A DNA stretch of 64,000 nucleotides from Tritrichomonas musculus (taxonomy: Eukaryota > Parabasalia > Tritrichomonadida > Tritrichomonadidae), in contig JAPFFF010000015.1 of NCBI GenBank assembly GCA_039105265.1, forward strand, positions 1,612,001 to 1,676,000, given 5' to 3'. Positions 1 to 10,477 of the stretch are shown here, one piece after another (position 1 is the stretch's first letter; each line of letters begins with the position of its first letter). Both the position numbers and the translations under genes were made by a program. The notes beneath the pieces are model-generated. The model was not told where the DNA came from. It made no database searches and saw nothing but the letters and a program-made list of their open reading frames with translations.

Positions 1-3000
1 GTCAAGATTGCCTTGTGTAACTTCAACTGATTCCAGTACATTTTTAACTAAGTTGTCAATTTCATTAATTTCTATTTCAAACTTGTCAAAAATCTTTTCA
101 TAAAGAAAAACTAACTCTAAACTGTCATCGATGCATTTTGTCAAATGTGACAAAATCAAATTTTTAATGAATTTTTTATCAATCAATTTTGAATCAGTTG
201 GCAGCAATGAAATTGCTTTAGCAATGATGATCATGTTAGAAGTAATGATAGGAATATTGCCTTGATCAATCAAATTCATCAATTCAAATATAACTTTACA
301 CAAGCATTCAATTTTTGAATGCTTTGAAATTGAATGAATTATATAAGAAAATTGATTGTCAGCGTATTTTTGGAAATCAGAAATTGATATGAAACAATCC
401 AAATGAAGGTTCAAATCTAACTCAAAACCAAAATCAACTTTAGATTTCATTCTGAAGAACTTATTCTTGGAGTTTCCAAGTTTGCATGGATTTGGATTGC
501 AATTGTAACTTTGAAGAATTTGGTAGAAAACTTGTTGTTCATTTTCTCTTTCTTGAAGATTTTTTTTATGATTCATAACGAAAGAGAAAATGATGAATAA
601 TTCTCTCCAATTCTTCATCAATTCATCAGAAGAGAAAGAATCAGGCAATCTTGAAGCAATTGAAAGATAAAAAAGTCTTTCATTGAAATTTTTACTTTTA
701 ATTTTTGTTTGAATAAAATTAATATTATTTTCAGTGTTAATTAAATTTAAATTAATATTTCTAAACTTATTAAATATCTTGTGATAAATGTCATGAGGAA
801 TATTTTGAAACACAACGTCAAATAATTGTTGTGTTAATAATTTTGAACTCTTTTTAATTGTTTCGTTATTTGAATTAATGATTGTCAATTGTTTATCGGT
901 GTCTAAAAGTTGTTTTATCTTCGTTAATGCTTTGCACCAATATAATTGAAATATGTTCATGTTCATTAATGTTTCTGTTGCTGTGAGAATTGGTATCGTA
1001 CAGGCCAAACTATAGGTGAATTCAATTGTGTTGTTGTTGTGGCCATTTTCATCATTGTTGTTCGAATCTTTTGAGTTGTTTTCAACAACATCAACATCAA
1101 TTGCAATGTAGGACGAATTGAATTCTACTTCTATCTTGTCTGTTGGTGCTGATCCTGATGCGGGAAGAAATGCTTCGTGTTCTTTCTGTGATTTCGTTGT
1201 ATAAACAACTAAGCAAAGTTGATCACATGTGATTTTTTGTTGGAAGCAAAATTTTATGAAAATTTTTGAAGTAACTGGAAGTTCCAAATCAAAAATCCTC
1301 ACCAATCGAGAAACTTTTGATTCTTGATTAGTAGTGATTGGAATATCAGAGGACAATTGTAAACTATTCAATGATAAAACGTCACTTTTACTTATTGTAA
1401 TAAATTCATTTGAATTCGAATTTGAATTTGAATTCAATGAAAAATCATTGATTGTGTTCGCATTCATCGGATCAGTCAAGAATGGAAGAACTCGAATCAA
1501 CATTTCAGCGGATTCATGTGAAATTAAGGAAACTTCTTGAAAAACATAAAAAAATGATTCAAGAAAAGAGTAAAATAAAGGAGATTTTGAATAATGAATC
1601 AAATTGATGAATCGTTGAATGTAATTCAAGACAAGAATTGCGTTCTTTGTTAATTGATAAGCAAGACTTTCACAAAGAACGTTTAGAAAGGCAACACCTT
1701 TATGATCAAGGTTGTCAAAAAGATCCCAAATTGCCTTCAAACTTTTGTCATTTGACAAAAAGTGGAAAACATAAGTTTGATGCAAACAAGGCAATTGAGA
1801 AGCAGCCTCGAAAAGGATTGAAAAGTCAATTTTATTCTGACGAATTATTTCGCTTTTATTTGCTGTTTCATCGCTTGTTAAATAAGTAGCGATGAAAGCC
1901 AAAGTGACGACTGGATATTTTTCATAGAAAAAGTTCAATCTTTCTAAGAAAATATTGAATAAATCATCTGACAAAACGTTTCCATTTTTCAATGATTGTG
2001 TTGAAGCTTCAAGTAAGATTGGACTGAAGTCAATGAACTCGTCATACGACTGAGAAGAAGAAGTAGAAGAAGAATTAGATGCAGATGAAGGGATCCTTGG
2101 TGAAGGAATGAATTCTGGCGGTTTTAAAGGTGCTTTTAAACTAGTGTTAACGTTCGTTTTTTTAGCGATTTTGTTCAAAGGAACAATGCTTTGAATAAGA
2201 GGAAATAAAAGACTAAATGATGGTGACAAGTGGAAACGTGATTGAAGTGATTGGTGGGCGTACGTTAAGAAATGAATGATGTCAAGTGGCGAGTCAGGAT
2301 TATTCTTCGGTGGAGGAATTCTTCCGAATGTTTTATTATCAGCAATGATGGACAATCCTTGATCATCAATGATGTAAAACTGAGTTGTAACCGAATCAAA
2401 AACGTATCTATATTTAATTGACGATGAACTTTTTGAGAGTGGAATTGAATTAAAACTTCCATCTTGTAAAGAAATTTCAATAATTTGTGAAGGATAACAA
2501 ATGTAATAATTAATTCCATTTGTGAATTCATCAATCGCTCCACAAGTGACATCATTATCAAGTTCATTGTTTTCTTTATCATTTTCATTTGCATTGCTCT
2601 CAGATTTAGTTTCATCGTTATCGTTATCGTTATCGTTGTTGTTTTCAGAATTTTTTGATGATTTGCTTTTAATGACTTCTTTTGGCTTAAAATCGGTCTT
2701 GATAAAACCTTCCTCTTTTAATGTGGCTTTATCTGTCATTGAACACCATGAAATCTTGCCTTTCCAGTCATTTTTATAGACGAGTCTGTTGCACGAACAA
2801 AAAATTTCAATGAAAGACGAAAATGATTTCTTCTGCATGTCAATAACTTTAAGTGTAACTGAATCTAGATAGAAAAGATAGAAGTCATCTTGGTTATCTT
2901 CAAAATCACTAGGATATGCTCCATAAATGACAATGTCGTTAATAACACAAATGAATTTTGATGAAAATGAAGATAAAGAAATATTTCGACATGTAAATGA

Positions 3001-3900
3001 ACCTGGAATTGTTCCATTAAAACCCGTTCCAACTTTAACAACGCCAAATTCTTTACCTCCAGCAAATAAATAGCCAGAATTCATGCAGACTTTCAAATTG
3101 GTCGTGTTATTGAAAAAGTGGGCAAGAGGCATTTTTTGATTTTTTTCAATTGCTGATGGATAGGGCGTAATTTGAGGAAGCTTGTCATATTTAATCTCTT
3201 GAATAAGTGAATTCAAATCAAGAATCGGCCTAGGTGATGATTGAATCCAGGCACGTGCTAATAAAAAACAATCAATAGATGATCCAAATTGAACAATAAA
3301 TTTAATGCATGAATTTAATATATTCGCAAGAGTTTGTGTATCATAATGTGTTGAATAAATACTCTCAAAAAGAATTTCAGAAATTCCGGAGGCAAATGCA
3401 ATATCACAATTATTCGGATCTGCATTCGTACTCCCAATGAACTTGTCCAAATGCTCAAAAAGAAGTGGCATTTTGTCGGGATATTCATGAAGCGCATTTT
3501 TAATTGAAGGAACAATGAAATCAGTAATGATTGCGTCGTTTATATTTAAAAATTCTTTTTCATATTTTGGTTTTATTACAATTGGATGAGATACTAATAG
3601 CGTGGGCTGAAAAAGTTCGTTGAAGTTCTGCGATAAACTAAGAATATCAAGTAAATTACACGAATTTGATTGCTCGTCGTCGTAATCATAATCTGAATCA
3701 TCATATTTACTGCCAAAAAATTTATTTATTTTAGTTGTCGCTTCAAGTTTTGTAGTAGGAGGCCAAAGAAAAGGTTGATCAACTAATGAAACTGATGAAT
3801 TTGGTAATATAAATTTCATTAAGCTAGCAATTGAATTGTTTGATGAGATTGAACCAACACCTACACCTGATATAAGTGGTAAATCATCAGGATGAAACAT
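1..3900 (-). CDS. N-terminal 1300 codons of a large unrecognised Asn-rich protein (runs off left edge)
   Basis: Read on the minus strand from ATG at 3900, the frame stays open without a stop to base 1, i.e. 1300 codons. In DNA this AT-rich that alone marks a real gene. The protein starts MFHPDDLPLISG. Residues ~250-480 look beta-rich, perhaps propeller-like. A run of alternating N and D lies near residue 430. A possible beta-sandwich (RIFDLELPVTSKIFIKF) lies near residue 865. The rest is helical and Asn/Ser-rich, like trichomonad scaffold proteins or the N-terminal arms of giant HECT ligases. No catalytic motif is visible in this part, and the C-terminus is outside the window, so no function is assigned. 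An initiator-like TCATT lies 36 nt upstream. Gene reality is near certain; identity is unknown. Confidence 0.9.
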   Translation of the reverse strand, partial: MFHPDDLPLISGVGVGSISSNNSIASLMKFILPNSSVSLVDQPFLWPPTTKLEATTKINKFFGSKYDDSDYDYDDEQSNSCNLLDILSLSQNFNELFQPTLLVSHPIVIKPKYEKEFLNINDAIITDFIVPSIKNALHEYPDKMPLLFEHLDKFIGSTNADPNNCDIAFASGISEILFESIYSTHYDTQTLANILNSCIKFIVQFGSSIDCFLLARAWIQSSPRPILDLNSLIQEIKYDKLPQITPYPSAIEKNQKMPLAHFFNNTTNLKVCMNSGYLFAGGKEFGVVKVGTGFNGTIPGSFTCRNISLSSFSSKFICVINDIVIYGAYPSDFEDNQDDFYLFYLDSVTLKVIDMQKKSFSSFIEIFCSCNRLVYKNDWKGKISWCSMTDKATLKEEGFIKTDFKPKEVIKSKSSKNSENNNDNDNDNDETKSESNANENDKENNELDNDVTCGAIDEFTNGINYYICYPSQIIEISLQDGSFNSIPLSKSSSSIKYRYVFDSVTTQFYIIDDQGLSIIADNKTFGRIPPPKNNPDSPLDIIHFLTYAHQSLQSRFHLSPSFSLLFPLIQSIVPLNKIAKKTNVNTSLKAPLKPPEFIPSPRIPSSASNSSSTSSSQSYDEFIDFSPILLEASTQSLKNGNVLSDDLFNIFLERLNFFYEKYPVVTLAFIATYLTSDETANKSEIIRQNKIDFSILFEAASQLPCLHQTYVFHFLSNDKSLKAIWDLFDNLDHKGVAFLNVLCESLAYQLTKNAILVLNYIQRFINLIHYSKSPLFYSFLESFFYVFQEVSLISHESAEMLIRVLPFLTDPMNANTINDFSLNSNSNSNSNEFITISKSDVLSLNSLQLSSDIPITTNQESKVSRLVRIFDLELPVTSKIFIKFCFQQKITCDQLCLVVYTTKSQKEHEAFLPASGSAPTDKIEVEFNSSYIAIDVDVVENNSKDSNNNDENGHNNNTIEFTYSLACTIPILTATETLMNMNIFQLYWCKALTKIKQLLDTDKQLTIINSNNETIKKSSKLLTQQLFDVVFQNIPHDIYHKIFNKFRNINLNLINTENNINFIQTKIKSKNFNERLFYLSIASRLPDSFSSDELMKNWRELFIIFSFVMNHKKNLQERENEQQVFYQILQSYNCNPNPCKLGNSKNKFFRMKSKVDFGFELDLNLHLDCFISISDFQKYADNQFSYIIHSISKHSKIECLCKVIFELMNLIDQGNIPIITSNMIIIAKAISLLPTDSKLIDKKFIKNLILSHLTKCIDDSLELVFLYEKIFDKFEIEINEIDNLVKNVLESVEVTQGNLD

Positions 3901-4689
3901 ATCTATAGGATTTTCAAAAAACGATTTTTTACAAATGAAAAAGTTTAATCATCTTCAAATTGTTTAATAAATAAAGAAAAAAAAAAAAAACTATTTAATG
4001 CATTGATTTTTGTTTTATAATGCAAGAAATTAAGCAAAAAATAGCATTATTTCATCAATATATAAGTTTGAATTATTTTCTTAATCGTAATTTGATTACT
4101 CATCAAATAAATAAATTATTTGATATTATTTATATCTATTTGCAAAATTAAACTAATTTCAAAATCTTTCGAAATCAAGATATTATCAATATATTTTGGC
4201 AAATAAAACTTAAAATATTTAACCATAGCATAACGGTTATTCAACAGAAATAAAATTGAATAAAAATAATTCGGAAATATTTCAAAAGATTATTTTGTGT
4301 AAAGTGAGAGAAATAAACTAAGTTTTTTAATTTGTCCCTTCTTATCGTCCTCTCAAATTTGAATAAAGCTAAATATTTTTTTTTTAAGTTATAATGGCAT
4401 GATTACTTTCATTCATCTCATGTTGAGGCTCCCGCTATTACCTTAACCAATTGGGCTTAGCCCTCAAAGGCTCCCAAAGCTATTTAAAATGCATTTTTCC
4501 TGAATAAATAACTTTTTTATATTCTTTTTTTTATTATTATTTTCATCTTCTCAAAATTGAAAGATATGGTATTTTTAAAAAAATAATTTGTCCCTACTTA
4601 TCGTTCTACTTTCTGAAGACTCATAGAAAATTTGAATTAAAAACTCTCAATTTTTTTGTGAATAAGGTAATAATTAAAAAACTTAGTTT
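3901..4689. other. Intergenic AT-rich DNA with a small GC-richer islet
   Basis: No gene seen. Around 4321-4345 and 4589-4612 two partial copies of a motif beginning TTTGTCCC(T)ncTTATCG occur. A GC-richer islet at about 4430-4490 contains AGGCTCCC twice and, on the minus strand, a stretch resembling a tRNA D-arm/A-box (AAGCCCAATTGGTTAAGG). No matching T-arm follows, so it is at best a tRNA-derived scrap. Confidence 0.4.
3934..3938 (-). promoter_or_regulatory. Initiator-like TCATT
   Basis: TCATT on the minus strand matches the trichomonad initiator TCA(+1)Y(T/A). It lies 36 nt upstream of the ATG at 3900, a rather long leader for this lineage. Confidence 0.35.
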
Positions 4690-4757
4690 AAAGGGGGTCG
4701 ATTCAAAAAAATAAGGGTCGATTCAAAAAATAATTATTTTCAAGGGGAAACGATAAT

Positions 4758-4766
4758 AAAAATTTA
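4758..4766. repeat. 9-bp target-site duplication, left
   Basis: AAAAATTTA directly abuts the left end (GGGAAATCG) of the 717-bp element and is repeated at 5484-5492. Confidence 0.85.
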
Positions 4767-5483
4767 GGGAAATCGTAATCGCCCGTAATCGTAATCGCCC
4801 GTGGCGGTTTAGGTCAATATTGACCTTGTATCGTACCATAGAAAAAAAAGTCTGGAACTTTTTTGCACTTTTGCAAAAAAAAGCATGGGTAGCTACTCAT
4901 GGTTTTTTCTATATAAAAAAAAATATAAACGGAATATTTTTTTATAGTCTAAAATCGATATCATAATGAGCTTTGGCTTATAAACAAGAAAGGACAAATA
5001 TTTTATATGCTAATAAAAGTTCTATTGATTACTTTATAACAAAGAAAATCAAAATTTTAATCTAAATATTATATGAATATTTTATATTGTGTAAACAAAT
5101 TCACAATCCAAAGGCATAAAAATAAATATGAAAACATATTACTCAAAATTAATTAACTACCTTTTAACTTTAAAAGTATATGATTTCCAATATCAATGAT
5201 ATCGGCGAAAAGTTGGAATTTACGTAATTGTATACATCAAAATAATAAAATGATGGTGTTAAAAATATTTGCGCTTTCTTGTTTATATGCGAATGCTCAT
5301 AATAATATCGATTTTAGACTATAAAAAAATATTCCGTTTATATTTTTTTTATATAGAAAAAACCATGGGTAGCTACCCATGCTTTTTTTTTGCAAAAGTG
5401 CAAAAAAGTTCGAGACTTTTTTTTCTATGGTACGATACAAGGTCAATATTGACCTAAACCGCCACGGGCGATTACGATTTCCC
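4767..5483. mobile_element. Long-TIR foldback DNA element (Mutator-like type), non-autonomous, 717 bp
   Basis: The element begins GGGAAATCGTAATCGCCCG and ends with the reverse complement. Its inverted arms (about 4767-5000 and 5263-5483) are ~220 bp long and nearly identical; the left arm has one extra ~15-bp tandem copy of AATCGTAATCGCCCGT. The ~260-bp centre is AT-rich without an ORF. It is flanked by AAAAATTTA on both sides, a 9-bp target-site duplication, and the empty site exists at 36.9 kb with one base different. A 9-bp duplication, long TIRs and a 5' GGG fit Mutator-like (MULE) foldback elements. The near-identical arms suggest recent movement. Small ORFs across the arms are shadows. 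Confidence 0.85.
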
Positions 5484-5492
5484 AAAAATTTA
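5484..5492. repeat. 9-bp target-site duplication, right
   Basis: AAAAATTTA immediately follows the right end (GATTTCCC) of the element and equals 4758-4766. The empty copy at 36.9 kb has this motif once, with a C in place of one A. Confidence 0.85.
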
Positions 5493-5629
5493 TTTTGAGA
5501 AAAAAATATTTGAAAAAAAAATTTTTTCTTAAAATTATATTTTCTGAAAAAATATTCAATTTTTTTTAACTTGATCGTCGACCCCTATTTTATTGAATTA
5601 GACCCCTATTTTTTTGGGGCACTTTATTT

Positions 5630-6250
5630 ATCGTTTTATATGATTGATATTTTGTCGATAAATACCGTTTACCGGCGGTTAGAGCCGGTAATATCGATAT
5701 TTTACCGGGGAAATAACCGCTACCGGAGATGATCGATACACAATCCTGTTTATATATAAGAATTATACTATTTTGTACAATATATCCTTTTTTCTGAATG
5801 GCTTTATAAAAAACAGTTTACTATTATTTCACTTTTTTATTTGAAAACTTGGATTAATTATAGGCACATCACCTAACTTTTTTAATGTATATCTTTCATA
5901 AAAAAAATATACGTTTATTTATTCATCTGAAATTATAGTATAATAAAAAAACATTAGAATAACATTAAATTGTTAGAGTTTTTAAAATTGTGGGATTTGT
6001 AAATGCAAAGAATGCCTAGAAATTAAAAAAAAAAAAAACATTTTTATCAATATCTCAAAAACTCATGATTAAAATGATTAGAATTGAATTAAAAAAAGGT
6101 ATATTATTATATTATTTAATCTGCAAGTTTGAGCAATATTGGTATTGTAGAATGAGAGTTGATAAATGCTATAATCAGCAAAATTGAATTAATTATTTGT
6201 TTTATTTGGAAACTTTTTCACACTGAATGATGAAGATTTGAGACAATTTG
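5630..6250. other. Intergenic; CG-containing hairpin then AT-rich DNA
   Basis: No gene seen. At 5669-5691 TTACCGGC and GCCGGTAA form an 8-bp stem with a 7-nt loop, and further ACCGG/CCGGT motifs follow to 5729. This is the only CCGG-dense patch in the area. The remainder is AT-rich. Confidence 0.4.
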
Positions 6251-6841
6251 ATGGATTTTCAGAGAATTATTTTAAGATTTCAGAGAATAAAATATAGATT
6301 TGAGATACTTAAATATAAAAAATGCAATAAAATAATCAAAAAAACAGAAAGTTTTAATTCAACAACAATAGCGTCACATTTCGAAATGAGCGAAGACAAT
6401 GTCACACAAAGACTGATGCTCGGAAAACTTAACCATAAAATACTTAAAACGATTAAAAAGCTTAACCGCGGCGAAGTCCTATTGAAAAACAAACTAAAAC
6501 TAGCTTATCAACAACTTTCTTATTATCTCAGAAACGCAAACACAGACATTGAAAATCCGGATCTTGAGTATGATGATATCATACAAGAGGTTTCACCAGG
6601 TCAAGACTTGGAGCAACAAAAAGTTATAGAAAATAATTTAAAAATTATTCGGAACGACTTGTTTGCTAACATGCAACTCATTCCAGTTAGACGACGCTAA
6701 ACAATGTTAACCAAAATATTTTCATATGGCTTATATGTTAAATCTAAAGACGCATATAATTTTATGCGACTAGAAATTCCCTTCACATGCGAAACTATCT
6801 TAAGAGAAACTTTTGGTAATCAAATAAGGCCTATAGTCTAG
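6251..6841 (+). pseudogene. Coding relic, probably a DNA-transposon transposase fragment
   Basis: A frame from ATG 6251 encodes about 149 residues (MDFQRIILRFQRI...), stops at TAA 6698-6700, then continues in the same frame for ~45 codons through KIFSYGLYVKSKDAYNFMR and EIPFTCETILRETFG to TAG at about 6839. The part after the stop has the shape of 'AYxFxRxxxPxxxxTLRxxF', a block often found ahead of the catalytic domain of protist DNA transposases. The family is not identified and no DDE residues are present. The TAA may replace a Tyr codon. It sits in a transposon-dense tract, so a decayed mobile element is likelier than a host gene. Confidence 0.45.
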
Positions 6842-7587
6842 AGTAAAAACCCCCAACCAAATGGAAAACCCCCTACCAAATCTCTATATAAAAGAGTTAG
6901 AATCATAATATTATATATACATATAGATAAAATGTTCATTTGATAAAATAATTATTATTATTTAAAAAATGTTTATTTTATATTTAGATATTAGTATTTA
7001 AAAATGCAATATATTCAATTTTTTATTGAAAAATTGAATAGAAAATGGTATGTGGTTTTGCCACCAACGTACTTTTTAGAAAAATATATTGAAAAAGGGG
7101 TACATTATATTATTTTGCTTCGTTCTCTCAATTTTCTATGGACTCTCAAATTTGAATGGGGACAAAAATAAAAATTTTATGGATTTTTTGCGATTGAATT
7201 TATGAATGCTCACAATATTTGCTGATAACAGCAAGCAGTTTTACTGTATTATCCTCAAACAAATATAATGTTGATGGAATACAGCCATCAAGATCATTAC
7301 TTTTAACTAAATGCACAACATTATACTTCAAATTTTAATTTTCGCAATCAAATTGTATTTGATTTTACAGCATTCGATGTTTGAATCATTACACCAAGAT
7401 CAATGTTATATATTCATTTATTAACAAAGATTACTACGATTAACAATACATATTAAACCATTTTGACATTCATTCACAGTTATTCTTTTATACCAATATA
7501 TATATTCGCTTAATAGATGATATGCTTTGTTTATATATATTCACTTTAAATTGTTTCTTTTAATATTTCAAAAATAAATAAAAAAAA
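6842..7587. other. Intergenic AT-rich, nothing recognised
   Basis: A short C-rich patch (AAAACCCCC, GAAAACCCCC) lies at 6845-6872, and a GACTCTCAAATTTGAAT stretch near 7141-7157 resembles one near 4355. No gene or RNA recognised. Confidence 0.4.
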
Positions 7588-8405
7588 TTAAATGATGAGA
7601 TATGATTTATTTTTTTTTTTTTTCCAAATTATGCTTAAGTATAGTCTGCATCTGCCAGTGTTTGTAGTAAACGTACTAATTTTTGTCCTCTTGAGAGTGG
7701 GTTTATGTTGTTTCTTCTCCAAATGTACCCAAAAACATATTCTACATGATTTAATCTTTTTGAACTTGAGTTCTCTCCACATACGTTCTACATGCTGTGT
7801 ATGTGACCCTGTTTCTGGATCTACAAAATTCTGTGAATGTTTGACCGACAAATGTGTGAAATTTTTAACTGGAATGTTCTCTATCTGCTGATAAGATGCC
7901 CAAGTGTCCGAGTGTATGATAGATCGATCTGCTATGTGTTTCTTGATCTCATTTTTCAATGTAGGGGCAGTTCTATCTGGAACAACTAGAGCGAAAGCTC
8001 TGTCTGTTTCTCTGCAAATGCCTCCAAAGACTCAAACAGTGTTCAATAGACGTCGTCTAATATACTTTCTATGTGTTATAACTGTTTCGTCGATTTCAAC
8101 GTGCATGTTGGGTCCTCATATTTGTTCTTGTGGTCCTTCTGTTACTTCTTCCACAACTGAGTCCCTGAAAGCCGTAAAAAAGTTGGTAACAGTATTCTTA
8201 TTGACATTGCACTTTGCACAAGTGTCGATCAAAGAATACTGATTTACCCAGCAATAAGCTAACGCCATGAAGGTTGGTGGATCAATATGAGCTCTTTTTA
8301 GAACGGTTCGATGAAAAAATGAAAAATGAGTGTGGCATCTCGTGCAATAACGCAATATATTAAAGTAATTATTAGCTTCTGAGTGTATATCTATACTTTA
8401 TTGGA
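7588..8405 (-). pseudogene. Merlin / IS1595 (ISXO2-like) transposase relic
   Basis: One minus-strand frame runs from about 8405 to the stop at 7588. It shows a zinc-ribbon start (YCTRCHTHFSFF) and a helical region (CNVNKNTVTNFF). The DDE catalytic core follows: D in MHVEIDETVI, D in SIIHSDTWASY, and E in QHVERMWRELK, with the family's FVDPETGSHT between the last two. This is the IS1595/ISXO2 fold, called Merlin in eukaryotes. The frame is interrupted by two TGA codons (8116-8118 and 8032-8034), both where Trp is plausible, so it is a lightly decayed copy. Terminal inverted repeats were not found. The plus-strand ORFs across it are shadows. Confidence 0.85.
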
Positions 8406-8569
8406 ATTTTCTATCATATTTAAAAAGCTAAATCTTTGTTTGAACAAAAAGTATAGATTCCAATAAGAGTGTTTGTTGAGTTTTCGAAAAAATTAATGAA
8501 AAATTGATCTATATAAAGCGATATTAAAATTTAACGTCTTTAAAACTTTTTAAATAATAATTTTTGAAC

Positions 8570-9660
8570 TTTTTCAGTGTAAATCTTAATAAACTGGAAG
8601 TCAAAAGTCGGACGGTGAATTGAATACATTTGAATATAAAATTTTAAAGAGGTGAGGCTGCGAAAATTTTTGGTATTTTTTAATAATATTAATACATATT
8701 ATTTTATTCCAGAATTAAATGCTATTTATGATAATTTCACTAATACTTTTTTCAGATTTTTAGCTATAAATCTATTTTTAAAATTGAATAGCTTCTATCT
8801 TATTATAATTTCAATTTTATCTTAATAAAAAAATTCTATTTACGCAAAATAATAAATAATTTAATTATCAATATTTAATATATAGATGTGAATATAATAT
8901 TAAAATCTTCGACTAAGAATTATAAATCAAATAATGATTTTTTATGATTTAACTAACTATCATCATATTATAAGCATGATTTTTTTGGTAAATTATTGAT
9001 AAATATTAAAATAAATACTTATTGTGAGGTTGATACCAAAATAAAAACAAATGAAATTATTTAGATATTTGTGAAGTTTACATCATTAACGTATATAGAA
9101 TTATATTCAATATTAAACCTCAACCCTAGCTAAAATTGTAAAAAATTTTTTAAAAATATTTTGATATGTTTGCCAGCACCAGATAAGTTAAGAGATGAAC
9201 TATAGTTATCCCTTTGATCTTTAATATAGAAGAAAATTTCTCTTTAAATTGAAAAATTTTTTTTTGAATTTTGACCAAAAACACATTCATTGAATAGCTT
9301 TCTTATTAAAAAATAGAGATCATCTATATACAAATGCAATTTAATGGTTGAAAAGAAAAAATAATGACGAATATAGGAATTATGACATTTTGAAATATCA
9401 ATACAATTTCAATTTTTTTTGATTAAATCTGAAAAAAAGTATATGATATGAAAAGGTAACAACACCATAATACTATATTTTTAATTTATTTTTAATTTTG
9501 TTGATTATTATTCCTAAAAAAGTTCATTTAAAATTTCGCAGTCTCACCTCTAATTTTAAAAATAAAGAAAAAAACTCAAAAATTTTAATTCAAAATTCAC
9601 ACTTTTACATTGAAAAATCGTCCGATTTTTGATCTGCTTCAAAAAGTGAAAAAATTAAAA
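8570..9660. mobile_element. Degenerate long inverted-repeat element, ~1.1 kb
   Basis: GAGGTGAGGCTGCGAAAATTTT at 8649-8670 is mirrored by AAATTTCGCAGTCTCACCTC at 9531-9550. Outward of these, a second matching block (AAAGTCGGACG near 8608, CGTCCGATTTTT near 9619) extends the arms to more than 100 bp each with mismatches and gaps. The interior is AT-rich and non-coding. No target duplication is visible. It reads as an old foldback or MITE-like element; the boundaries are approximate. Confidence 0.6.
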
Positions 9661-10134
9661 TATTTTTATTCAAAAAGTTAACAATTGTAAATCTTCGAAA
9701 TAGGCCTTATTTTTTTTACATCACAAATACTATAAACGTCTTTTTAACGTATTTTTTCGTAAAATAACGATTTTTTGATTTGTAGTATCAATGAAACTTT
9801 TTGAATACGAATAAATTTTTTTTTATTTTATGAAGAATCAAAAATAATATTATTTAATTTGAAAAACATTTTACTATTTTATCTTTTTATTTTTAAATTA
9901 TTTAAAACATTTTTAATATAAAAAAATAATTGTAGACCAAGATAAAAATAAAAAACTAATATCGAGAAAATAACGTATTTACAATTGTAATTACAATTGT
10001 AATTTTTAAACGGACAAGTTGTATACAATTGTAAATACAAAAACCAAGGCTTACTTCGAAAAATAAAAAATCTATTTTTTTTTCTCAGATAAGCTTCATG
10101 ATTTCTAATACAAACTGCAGTTCTTTGTTCGAAA
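9661..10134. other. Intergenic with ACAATTGTAATT palindromes
   Basis: A perfect 20-bp palindrome (ACAATTGTAATTACAATTGT) lies at about 9979-9999, with further TACAATTGTAAAT motifs on either side (around 9684 and 10025). No gene seen. Confidence 0.45.
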
Positions 10135-10335
10135 AGTCATTACATCCTTTCCTCTTTGTTCTCTATTTGGTTGACCAAATTAAATAATATCTTCTTCTAT
10201 AATAATACGTCATTTTGCATAAAACTCAACTGGGCAATCTTTTGTGTTGGCTTGTAGAACTTTGATTAATTGTTCATGGCTAAAAAGTGTAATGCCATGT
10301 TTAGGATCATGTTTTTCTATAAAATTTTTTATCAT
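10135..10335 (-). pseudogene. Coding relic, likely transposon N-terminal fragment
   Basis: From ATG 10335 the minus strand encodes 41 residues (MIKNFIEKHDPKHGITLFSH, then ...CPVEFYAK). After a TGA it continues in frame as RIIIEEDII, then after a TAA as FGQPNREQRGKDVMTF. Codon-like composition contrasts with the surrounding AT-rich DNA. The family is not recognised; the setting next to TIR elements suggests a mobile-element fragment. Confidence 0.4.
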
Positions 10336-10477
10336 TGAAATAATATATAGATGAATAAATCTTTGTGTGAAAATTGAAAATCAAATATAAATTGAAACAT
10401 ATTATTTTTGTCAATTAAAATTGAGAGAAAAAACTACCGTCTGCCATTTGATTTTAAGTTTATAGTAAATTTGAGAT

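Larger units (their letters stand above)
4690..5629 (+). mobile_element. 214-bp TIR-type repeat, copy 1, interrupted by a 717-bp element
   Basis: The outer segments (4690-4766 and 5493-5629) together match, in reverse orientation, the uninterrupted repeat at 36800-37013. The arithmetic is exact: 940 bases minus the 717-bp insert minus a 9-bp duplication gives 214, the length of the other copy. Both ends carry inverted copies of a unit like AGGGGTCGATTC, doubled at the left end. It has no coding capacity and is most simply a MITE-like non-autonomous repeat. Confidence 0.8.

Noticed and set aside
1334-1889. Plus-strand ORFs of 68 and 83 codons at 1334 and 1638
   Set aside because: They lie antisense to the stop-free 1300-codon gene and start at GTG/TTG.
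7588-8118. TGA read as Trp (recoded genetic code) suggested by TGA at Trp-like positions in the Merlin and GH20 relics
   Set aside because: Intact genes here use TGG for Trp, and TGA ends the HECT gene at 36357-36359; the relics are simply mutated.
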